DNA of 23,117 bases from a virus: positions 1 to 23,117 of the IMG/VR virus record IMGVR_UViG_3300013132_000275. One strand, 5' to 3'. This document shows, piece by piece, positions 15,907 to 21,534 of this stretch. The position numbers and the translations under genes are program-made. The notes beneath the pieces are model-generated. The model worked only from the letters and a program-made list of their open reading frames with translations. It was not told the origin of the DNA and made no database searches. Each line of letters opens with the position of its first letter. The stretch's first letter is position 1.

Positions 15907-16153
15907 CTGATATTTTGTTTTTAAAGAAATTATATACCTCCTCAACATCGTCTTTTGATGTTGATATATGGTCAGCAGCCCAATCGTGACCATTTGTGAT
16001 AATAGTATCCAATGTTGATGGGTCCATCGCCAACATACTATCTACCGCTTCCTTAATAGTATTAAGGTTTTGAAAAAACATGTAGTTGACATGTTTATTA
16101 TCACCTTCTGATAGGTTTCTTAATGACTCCAATATTATTTTTTTCATAATCAT
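15893..16153 (-). CDS. Small helical protein, 86 residues
   Basis: Function unknown. Predicted helical, with NLNTIKEAVDSMLAMD (29-44) and HDWAADHISTSKDDVEEVYNFF (56-77). The second segment resembles a short module I have seen in small proteins of large viruses, but I cannot name a family. Two in-frame ATGs lie close together (16153 and 16147); either could be used. It overlaps the following gene by 14 nt, suggesting coupling. Confidence 0.75.
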   Translation of the reverse strand: MIMKKIILESLRNLSEGDNKHVNYMFFQNLNTIKEAVDSMLAMDPSTLDTIITNGHDWAADHISTSKDDVEEVYNFFKNKISDVQK

Positions 16154-16168
16154 TAGTTTAATTGTATA

Positions 16169-16813
16169 TTATTTTTTTTCTATTTTATAAAAAAAGTCAT
16201 CTTTATCACCTGATGTCCACTTAAGGCCGTCCTCGCAATAAAAATTATTGGTAGACACTTTAAAATCAGGTATCGTAACACCATTAGGTGTTAACGATTG
16301 GTCATAGAATAACACCCTATTGTTAGGTTGGGCGGCAAATTGCCCATTATCTAATTTTATGATATTGAAACTTTTATGTTCGTTAGGTGTTTCAGATAAA
16401 GAAACATTCAACTCATTAGGTTCGCTGTGACAACTATCTATGGTGAATATATATGAACCATCATATAGTTTTTTATCTTTCATAAGTACCTTACATTTTA
16501 AGTTACTTAACGTTGTTTTGGTTAACACGGATATGTGATAAGAAAAAGCGTCCCATATCTCAATATAATCTAAGGGTAATAATTCACCTATATTTAAATC
16601 AGTTTTCCACACATATGCTGATATCGGTAACTTATCATACAATGCACCATATTTAGTCAACAGGCTTTCAATATATAAAGCCTTACCCTTAATCGATTTT
16701 ACCGACACCCAATAACAAGGCTCGTATTCACCATGACCACTTTGGAAGTCATAGAGAAATTCCTTTCTTACGAAACATTGTATCGGTGGTAAATTTGCGA
16801 TTAAATAACTCAT
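16169..16813 (-). CDS. Conserved phage protein of unknown function, 214 residues
   Basis: The sequence (MSYLIANLPPIQCFVRKEFL, then HGEYEPCYWVSVKSIKGKAL, GALYDKLPISAYVWK, SETPNEHKSFNIIKLDNGQF and IPDFKVSTN) matches my memory of a family common in T4-like and other large myoviruses and annotated only as hypothetical. The strong conservation of such segments among distant phages suggests a core role, possibly structural. No membrane segment or known catalytic motif is visible. ATG at 16813; spacing to the upstream gene is 25 nt. Confidence 0.85.
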   Translation of the reverse strand: MSYLIANLPPIQCFVRKEFLYDFQSGHGEYEPCYWVSVKSIKGKALYIESLLTKYGALYDKLPISAYVWKTDLNIGELLPLDYIEIWDAFSYHISVLTKTTLSNLKCKVLMKDKKLYDGSYIFTIDSCHSEPNELNVSLSETPNEHKSFNIIKLDNGQFAAQPNNRVLFYDQSLTPNGVTIPDFKVSTNNFYCEDGLKWTSGDKDDFFYKIEKK

Positions 16814-16838
16814 AGTTTATATACATTCTTTGTTATTA

Positions 16839-18173
16839 TTACCAATAACGACCACCCCCGCTCAAACCAAGGCTCTTAGCGAACCTTGGCAAGGCGCAGC
16901 TCCAGTATCCTGCGGTTGTTTTATCTGTCTTTTCTGGACAATTATGTCTATCTGAGAATGCTTTTCTAGCTTTTGGGTCTCTTAATTTAACAGCCAGATT
17001 TCCACCACCAGATTTTGCACCGAAAGAGACTTTTCTGACATTACCAGATTGGGGGTCTCTCACATATACATAGAATTTCTTTGAACCACCTCTTTTGGGT
17101 TTATTCAACTCTACTTTCTTACCTTTGTATTCAGCCTCTTTAATGATGCCTTTAATACCTTTCAATGCTTCATTTACTGAATCTGGATTTTTATCCTTTA
17201 GTTCTTTATTAAGGACTTTTTTAGCTTCTTCTTCGTTACCTTTAAGTATGTTTCTTACGATATAAGCCAACACTGGTACACCTAAAGCTGCAATCTGGGC
17301 GAAACTAGGTAAGTTTTGAACCATTTCGTCCTCAGACATGATTTCATCTGACTCTTCTTCTTCATAAATGGTATTCAAGACTATTTCTTTTCCATCAACG
17401 AAAGCAACGCTTGGTGTTGCGCTATTAACAATGAATTCATCGTTCTCATTCAAAGAAATAATACCAGCCTTATACAGTGATTTAACTTCTTTAATGAGTT
17501 TAATATATTTCTCAGAACCATATCTGAATACAGATTCACCCAAAGATATCCTATTGTCCAAATGATATTTAAGACCTTCAGAAACGGTTACGGCTTCTTT
17601 TATTTGCATTGGTTTTGACCACTCAGCGAAAATCTCTTCGATATCATCACCTAATGACATTTCTTCTACAGGTTCTTCAGTATCGTCTTCAGCATCAACT
17701 TCGATTTCTTCTTCAGATTCTTCATCAGCATCCGAGTCTTTACCAGACCCACTGGTCTCAACCTTATCAATGATATCTTTTTGGTCATCTTTATCCATAT
17801 CAGCAGTATTTGTAGCTGATATCACAGAATTAATGACGAACTTTTCAAGTTCAAAATCAGGGCTACCCAATTCTTTCTCATATTCTCTTAAAGACTGACC
17901 TATTTTACCAGCTAACTGCTGTATGAATTTTTTCGGGTCTTCTTTTTCGTCAACCTCAACCCCAGCATCAAAAGGTTCTTTATCAAAAGGGTTATCGTCT
18001 TTCGGAGCTTCATCAGCACCAAAGTCTGGTTCAGAGTCCATCTCACCACCGAAGTCAGGCTCAGGTGTAGGTTCAGGTTGTGCATCTGACTTAGGTGCAT
18101 CAACTTTAAGTTTATATTTGGTTTCGTCAAGTAAGTAATCATCCTCTTCCTCAGAGAATAACCCTGTTGACAT
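16839..18173 (-). CDS. Acidic multidomain phage protein with C-terminal Cys module, 444 residues
   Basis: N-terminal 1-80 is disordered, acidic and Pro-rich, with repeated PDFG (39-42, 49-52). A helical part follows (80-137), then an acidic linker (145-175). Residues 205-250 contain ISLGESVFRYGSEKYIKLIKEV, a segment type I know from uncharacterised large-myovirus proteins. Residues 290-311 are hydrophobic (IAALGVPVLAYIVRNIL) and could be a membrane-active helix. The C-terminal module (345-444) has GKKVELNKPKRGGSKKFYVY, FSDRHNCPEK, GYWSCALPRFAKSLGLSGGG and ends in YW; similar tails with RH-x-C and YWSC occur in other phage proteins of unknown role. The fusion of several recurring modules suggests a virion protein, but function is unknown. 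Confidence 0.85.
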   Translation of the reverse strand: MSTGLFSEEEDDYLLDETKYKLKVDAPKSDAQPEPTPEPDFGGEMDSEPDFGADEAPKDDNPFDKEPFDAGVEVDEKEDPKKFIQQLAGKIGQSLREYEKELGSPDFELEKFVINSVISATNTADMDKDDQKDIIDKVETSGSGKDSDADEESEEEIEVDAEDDTEEPVEEMSLGDDIEEIFAEWSKPMQIKEAVTVSEGLKYHLDNRISLGESVFRYGSEKYIKLIKEVKSLYKAGIISLNENDEFIVNSATPSVAFVDGKEIVLNTIYEEEESDEIMSEDEMVQNLPSFAQIAALGVPVLAYIVRNILKGNEEEAKKVLNKELKDKNPDSVNEALKGIKGIIKEAEYKGKKVELNKPKRGGSKKFYVYVRDPQSGNVRKVSFGAKSGGGNLAVKLRDPKARKAFSDRHNCPEKTDKTTAGYWSCALPRFAKSLGLSGGGRYW

Positions 18174-18193
18174 ACCATCAGCCTTAGTCTCGC

Positions 18194-19015
18194 TCAGAGT
18201 TTTTTTTTTACTGTCATATTCTCAAGAATTGACATGATTTCTTCTTTTGAAAGTGACTGTAGGATTTCTTCAGCTTCTGACAATTTTTGTTTTTTCTTTT
18301 CGCCAGTAACAACTGAAACAACCTCATCCAGTTTTTCAAGTGTAGAAAGCAGACTCATTGGTTGTTTTACAACGATGTTACCTTCCTTAACCACAACGTC
18401 TTTACCTTTACCTGTGAGAATGTTATTGATGCGCATTTCATTTTCAGTCAATTTAACATCTTCAAACTCATCGATAACATCTTTATCGGCAACGTTATCA
18501 CCGAAACCGTCCTTAGCTTTACCTTCTTTACTGTCAAATGACAAAGCTTTACCCGCCTTATCAACAACATACTCTTGGCTATCACCCATACCCTTTGTAG
18601 CGGAAAGTTTCTGGTCAGATTTATAAGGGTGATGTTCTGATACAAGTTTATCATTTATGAACATGTTAGCATCAGACTTGATACCGAGTGATTCACACAG
18701 TGACATGAATTTTAGATTCAATTGCTTGATAGCCTTTGCGTAAGATGGATAAACAAAAGATTTTTTATTCTTAAGTCCACCTATATAATCGAAACTTTCT
18801 TTTGTAAGATTAGTAGAGTTCTCTGCGATTTTAATATAGTATTCATGGTTTTCTCTTACAATACCATATACTTTACCATCAGGGCCAAGTTTAGTTAACT
18901 CAATTACCGAACGGTCAACGTTCTCTTTAATGGGGGTCTGATTCATGAGTTCCATGATTCTGTCCATTTGTTCTTTACCCTTAAGACCTGTTGGTTTAAT
19001 TGCTGTTCTTTTCAT
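18194..19015 (-). CDS. Hypothetical protein, 273 residues
   Basis: Function unknown. Residues about 35-115 form a compact-looking domain (LGPDGKVYGIVRENHEYYIK, FDYIGGLKNKKSF, YPSYAKAIKQLNLKFMSL) which I believe recurs in large-phage proteins. It is followed by a polar, probably disordered part (130-185) and a helical C-terminus with NEMRINNILTGKG and SLSKEEIMSILENMT. There is no membrane segment. It follows the small beta-rich gene by 12 nt and is probably in the same transcript. Confidence 0.8.
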   Translation of the reverse strand: MKRTAIKPTGLKGKEQMDRIMELMNQTPIKENVDRSVIELTKLGPDGKVYGIVRENHEYYIKIAENSTNLTKESFDYIGGLKNKKSFVYPSYAKAIKQLNLKFMSLCESLGIKSDANMFINDKLVSEHHPYKSDQKLSATKGMGDSQEYVVDKAGKALSFDSKEGKAKDGFGDNVADKDVIDEFEDVKLTENEMRINNILTGKGKDVVVKEGNIVVKQPMSLLSTLEKLDEVVSVVTGEKKKQKLSEAEEILQSLSKEEIMSILENMTVKKKL

Positions 19016-19027
19016 TTTTTTATTGTT

Positions 19028-19297
19028 TTAAGCTACGGGGCCTCCATAGCCCCCTATTATAGACGTTCCTAACATAACATTGATAGGTACACCCAATAAG
19101 TAAATATCTCCACTAACGCTAGATATACTATTAATCATGATGTCAAAATGACTACCTGCCGCCAAACTCACCGATGTACCATTTATTGTCGCGGTACCGC
19201 CAATTGTTCCAGCGTATATTTTCATATATGTGTATGCGCTAAGCGTTGCTCCGCTAGCTGGGTGTATGATTGGTGGTATACCGTGAAAACTTGACAT
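19028..19297 (-). CDS. Small beta-rich protein, paralogue of next gene (possible decoration or fibre protein)
   Basis: An 89-residue protein dominated by Gly, Ser, Thr, Ile and Val with alternating hydrophobic residues, typical of beta-sandwich or fibre folds. Its first 80 residues are about two-thirds identical by hand alignment to the product of 19345-19794 (shared HPASGATLSAYTY, IMINSIS, IYLLGVPINV). It ends soon after the shared domain. No function is proven; a capsid-surface or fibre-tip role is a guess from composition and the neighbouring head genes. ATG at 19297 lies 17 nt downstream of a GCATATTTAT motif. Confidence 0.8.
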   Translation of the reverse strand: MSSFHGIPPIIHPASGATLSAYTYMKIYAGTIGGTATINGTSVSLAAGSHFDIMINSISSVSGDIYLLGVPINVMLGTSIIGGYGGPVA

Positions 19298-19314
19298 ATC
19301 TATATTTTATAATA

Positions 19315-19324
19315 ATAAATATGC
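19315..19324 (-). promoter_or_regulatory. Repeated motif GCATATTTAT upstream of small beta-rich gene
   Basis: Sense-strand GCATATTTAT ends 17 nt before the ATG at 19297, in the gap 19298-19344 between the two paralogues. Confidence 0.5.
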
Positions 19325-19344
19325 AGATATCACCAAAATGATAA

Positions 19345-19794
19345 TTAATTGAAAATTATTGTACCACTGTTGTTAACGGTACCATTATTTATTATTGTAC
19401 CACCTGTTATAATCAATGTACCGCCAGCTTCGATAACCAAAGTACCATTAACAGTCAAGTTACCATTAACTGTATATGTTTCACCAGCATATATGGTGAA
19501 TGTACCGTTAACTGGGTTAGGCATAGTGAGTTGCTGCGGTATATAACCACTTAATGTCGGTGTACCTTGGAACACATTGATAGGAACGCCCAATAGATAT
19601 ATATTACCCACGACATCAGATATTGAGTTAATCATTATCTGTATGGTTGAAGCTTCGGACAGTATGAACGGTATACCATTCACTGTCGCTGAACCACCAC
19701 CTGTACCGACATATACATGAAAATATGTATAGGCGCTTAAAGTTGCACCACTGGCTGGGTGTATGATTGAAGGTACTCCGTGAAAAGCCGACAT
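19345..19794 (-). CDS. Beta-rich protein with beta-solenoid-like tail (possible fibre or decoration protein)
   Basis: The 149-residue product has the same N-terminal 80-residue domain as its neighbour at 19028-19297, plus a C-terminal extension (about 95-149) built of short repeats: TYTVNGNLTVNGTLVIEAGG, then TLIITGGTIINNGTV and NNSGTIIFN. Repeating hydrophobic-Asn-Gly/Gly-Thr units of this kind are typical of right- or left-handed beta-solenoids in phage fibres and adhesins. It may therefore be an elongated surface protein. Function is not shown. ATG at 19794 lies 17 nt downstream of a GCATATTTAT motif. Confidence 0.82.
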   Translation of the reverse strand: MSAFHGVPSIIHPASGATLSAYTYFHVYVGTGGGSATVNGIPFILSEASTIQIMINSISDVVGNIYLLGVPINVFQGTPTLSGYIPQQLTMPNPVNGTFTIYAGETYTVNGNLTVNGTLVIEAGGTLIITGGTIINNGTVNNSGTIIFN

Positions 19795-19811
19795 GTCTAG
19801 ATTATTTTATT

Positions 19812-19821
19812 ATAAATATGC
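19812..19821 (-). promoter_or_regulatory. Repeated motif GCATATTTAT upstream of beta-solenoid gene
   Basis: Sense-strand GCATATTTAT ends 17 nt before the ATG at 19794 and begins at the last base of the TAG stop of the 43-residue gene. The other strand reads TATAAATA at 19811-19818. Confidence 0.5.
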
Positions 19822-19952
19822 TAAAAACAAATATCACCATCCGAAGTAGGCGTGAATACACATCCGTCAATAAATTCCTTATCTCGGCTATCCGACTCTG
19901 ATATTAATTCCTCATCAATCGGCTCTATAGGGAGTTCATTTAGCTCCTCCAT
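19821..19952 (-). CDS. Short acidic protein, 43 residues
   Basis: An ATG at 19952 opens a 43-codon frame ending in TAG at 19821-19823. The product is acidic (MEELNELPIEPIDEELISES at the start) and ends ...DGDICF. It overlaps the upstream membrane-protein gene by 13 nt and fills the space to the next motif exactly, which matches the packed style of this cassette. It is the only gene in the window that ends in TAG. Moderate confidence because of its size; function unknown. Confidence 0.5.
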   Translation of the reverse strand: MEELNELPIEPIDEELISESDSRDKEFIDGCVFTPTSDGDICF

Positions 19953-20266
19953 TTTTTCAAGATGTTACCTATAACTTCTTTCATCAGATAACCTGTCATC
20001 ACCAAACCTATCAATATTGGTGGATATATGAAAATCAGCGGAAACTCAACCAATTCATGTAACATCCAGAATATATTAAGCGATAACCAAGAGGTTAGAA
20101 TGCCGTTCTCAAGTTGATTATCCTTCTCACTGATGAGCATGTATAACGCTATGACTGAAGTTGGTATTATCATGAATACAGCTAATTTAGTTAGCCCAAA
20201 ACACCAGAAAATATCCTTTAACAGCCAGAATGCTATATGCAACCTCCCCAATTCATTTTTCAACAT
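19940..20266 (-). CDS. Small multi-pass membrane protein, 108 residues
   Basis: Hydrophobic segments at about 10-23 (HIAFWLLKDIFWCFG), 25-45 (LTKLAVFMIIPTSVIALYML), 56-70 and 74-95 suggest three or four membrane spans, with a basic C-terminus (LKKWRS). Function unknown. Size and topology would allow a holin-like role, but nothing specific supports it. Its ATG overlaps the end of the SpeD-like gene by 7 nt, so the two are probably co-translated. Confidence 0.75.
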   Translation of the reverse strand: MLKNELGRLHIAFWLLKDIFWCFGLTKLAVFMIIPTSVIALYMLISEKDNQLENGILTSWLSLNIFWMLHELVEFPLIFIYPPILIGLVMTGYLMKEVIGNILKKWRS

Positions 20267-20643
20267 CTGCCAGCTTCTATTATCTTAAAACCATCATTTC
20301 TATCTATCAGCATCCATTCTGCTGATATCAACTCAAATTCATTTAAATGTTCGATAATCTCTTTTGAATCAAAACAACTGCATGAATACAAATCGAATTG
20401 AAACATAGGTGGTGTATTCTTATCCCAAATATGTATGGACGCGTGACTTGTGGCCAATGTTACCGTACCTGTCAACCCCTCGTTACCTTCTTCAGATACA
20501 TATACTGATGTCGGGCCAGCGACAACTACCATCCTGACTCTGTTAACCAACCTAATAAACCAATCATTTAACTTGTCTACTTCAGTTGGTGGATTATGGC
20601 AAGTACCTTTAACAAGTATGTGTAGATGGTCTGGTGTAAACAT
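20260..20643 (-). CDS. speD: AdoMet decarboxylase-like pyruvoyl enzyme (SpeD family)
   Basis: The 127-residue protein matches the short bacterial S-adenosylmethionine decarboxylase family in length and motifs. The self-cleavage region reads TSHASIHIW (65-73), equivalent to ESHLSIHTW in known SpeD; Ser66 would become the pyruvoyl group. His71 and Cys88 (FQFDLYSC) correspond to the processing His and the catalytic Cys. The N-terminal HLHI strand is typical. SpeD makes decarboxylated AdoMet for spermidine synthesis, but some SpeD-like proteins, including viral ones, act on ornithine or arginine, so the substrate is open. The Glu normally before the cleavage Ser is Thr here. ATG at 20643 is chosen over an upstream TTG at 20667 because that codon lies inside the motif at 20657-20666, and 13 nt spacing from motif to ATG matches the other genes. 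Confidence 0.85.
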   Translation of the reverse strand: MFTPDHLHILVKGTCHNPPTEVDKLNDWFIRLVNRVRMVVVAGPTSVYVSEEGNEGLTGTVTLATSHASIHIWDKNTPPMFQFDLYSCSCFDSKEIIEHLNEFELISAEWMLIDRNDGFKIIEAGRC

Positions 20644-20656
20644 TCTTTTTTTCTTG

Positions 20657-20666
20657 ATAAATATCA
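20657..20666 (-). promoter_or_regulatory. Variant motif TGATATTTAT upstream of speD-like gene
   Basis: Sense-strand TGATATTTAT ends 13 nt before the ATG at 20643. It differs from the other copies in the first two bases but keeps ATATTTAT and the spacing. Confidence 0.42.
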
Positions 20667-20667
20667 A

Positions 20668-20781
20668 TCATAGAAAAAAAAATATACCACCTAAGAAAAT
20701 ATAACAAATAACTATGAACACAACTATTATTGAGGTCATATCATCTCCAAGAACCTCAAACCAATCTGGTTCCTCAAACAT
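20668..20781 (-). CDS. Short single-span membrane protein, 37 residues
   Basis: ATG at 20781 opens 37 codons ending in TGA at 20668-20670. The N-terminus is acidic (MFEEPDWFEVLGDD), followed by one strongly hydrophobic segment from about residue 15 to the end (TSIIVVFIVICYIFLGGIFF). This is a textbook single membrane helix with the N-terminus probably outside or anchored by acid residues. It overlaps the KTSC gene by 8 nt and ends just before the speD motif, leaving no unexplained gap. Function unknown. Confidence 0.6.
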   Translation of the reverse strand: MFEEPDWFEVLGDDMTSIIVVFIVICYIFLGGIFFFL

Positions 20782-21202
20782 ATTTTTCTGTGATTTCCAA
20801 ACCTTTTTCACACTCTTTGATAATTCTATTTAACGTATCTGGCGAATGTTCATCGCTACTTGATATTATGGTTAATAGCCTGTCAATCACACCAGTGACC
20901 ACGTTCTGAATTTCAAGTTCCTTAAATTTGTCGACATCTTCCTCAAGCTTTTTGGATTCAATGACATCCAACTTAGTAAAGGTGTATTTTTTTATATGTG
21001 AATTAAGAACTTGACCTTGGCTATCGGCCAACTCAAACCTCATATAATCCACGTTATCCACACCCTCATACAGATATCTGGCACCCCTCTTAAAGACGAC
21101 CTCCAACGTTTTATTATTGGTGTCATATATTGAACTCAATATGTTACTTGAGTTATAGTATGCGGTAACTTGATTACCTTTAACGTCTCTTCTTAAAATC
21201 AT
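20774..21202 (-). CDS. KTSC-domain protein
   Basis: Residues 12-73 match the KTSC domain, first noted at the C-terminus of some lysyl-tRNA synthetases: SSNILSSIYDTNNKTLEVVF, RYLYEGVDNVDYMRF and NSHIKKYTF. The domain is widespread in small bacterial and phage proteins but its biochemical role is not settled. The C-terminal half (about 78-142) is helical and acidic and not part of KTSC. The ATG shares an ATGA overlap with the stop of the upstream gene. Confidence 0.82.
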   Translation of the reverse strand: MILRRDVKGNQVTAYYNSSNILSSIYDTNNKTLEVVFKRGARYLYEGVDNVDYMRFELADSQGQVLNSHIKKYTFTKLDVIESKKLEEDVDKFKELEIQNVVTGVIDRLLTIISSSDEHSPDTLNRIIKECEKGLEITEKYV

Positions 21203-21423
21203 AATCCCGATCTTTTAAGCCTTATGTTATGTATATTATTATCGACCATTGGTAATATGATAACATCAGATTGATCTTGAGGAACCAATACAATCATTGA
21301 ACATGTCACATAAAGTTTATAATCATTATACACCTCAACATTGCAGTTGCATGAAGAACAGCCTACACCGCCACAATCACCTAATTTTTTAATTTCGATA
21401 TCTCCGAATCCAATATAGTCCAT
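21199..21423 (-). CDS. Small Cys-rich protein, 74 residues
   Basis: Not recognised. Residues 17-27 hold a dense Cys cluster, CGGVGCSSCNC, with a further Cys41; four Cys within 11 residues could bind zinc or an iron-sulphur cluster. The rest is beta-like (YKLYVTCSMIVLVPQ). It is the first gene of the minus-strand cassette and is preceded by a TATCTTTG box at 21441-21448. The Met start is 18 nt after that box, so the leader would be short. Confidence 0.7.
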   Translation of the reverse strand: MDYIGFGDIEIKKLGDCGGVGCSSCNCNVEVYNDYKLYVTCSMIVLVPQDQSDVIILPMVDNNIHNIRLKRSGL

Positions 21424-21440
21424 GTTAGTTTACTTTTTAT

Positions 21441-21448
21441 CAAAGATA
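21441..21448 (-). promoter_or_regulatory. Bacteroidota-type -7 box TATCTTTG (leftward)
   Basis: The sense strand reads TATCTTTG, a full match to the TAnnTTTG -7 element of Bacteroidota housekeeping promoters. A clear -33 TTTG at about 20 nt upstream is not seen (only T-rich sequence), so the call is moderate. It would drive the minus-strand cassette from 21423. Confidence 0.45.
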
Positions 21449-21496
21449 CGTAATTTTCAATAAAAAGAAAGTGCTATGTGAATGGAAAAATTAATG

Positions 21497-21504
21497 TACC
21501 TTTG
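21497..21504 (+). promoter_or_regulatory. Bacteroidota-type -7 box TACCTTTG (rightward)
   Basis: TACCTTTG matches TAnnTTTG and lies 30 nt before the ATG of the Clp-like gene. The -33 region has only a weak match (TATGTG). Together with 21441-21448 it makes the 111-nt gap 21424-21534 a divergent promoter region. Confidence 0.45.
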
Positions 21505-21534
21505 CTAGCGTAATAACTAAAAAAAAAATAAAGC

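Larger units (their letters stand above)
19058..19794 (-). repeat. Tandem duplication of an 80-residue coding domain with its upstream motif
   Basis: The first 80 codons of the genes starting at 19297 and 19794 are paralogous (53 of 80 residues identical by hand count), and both are preceded at 17 nt by GCATATTTAT. The whole unit of motif plus domain therefore looks duplicated. The two copies have diverged most in residues 41-50. Confidence 0.8.

Noticed and set aside
15907-15993. Upstream extension of the 498-residue protein
   Set aside because: The extra 29 residues lack an ATG at their start, overlap the upstream gene almost fully and look like its shifted frame; ATG at 15906 fits the local overlap pattern.
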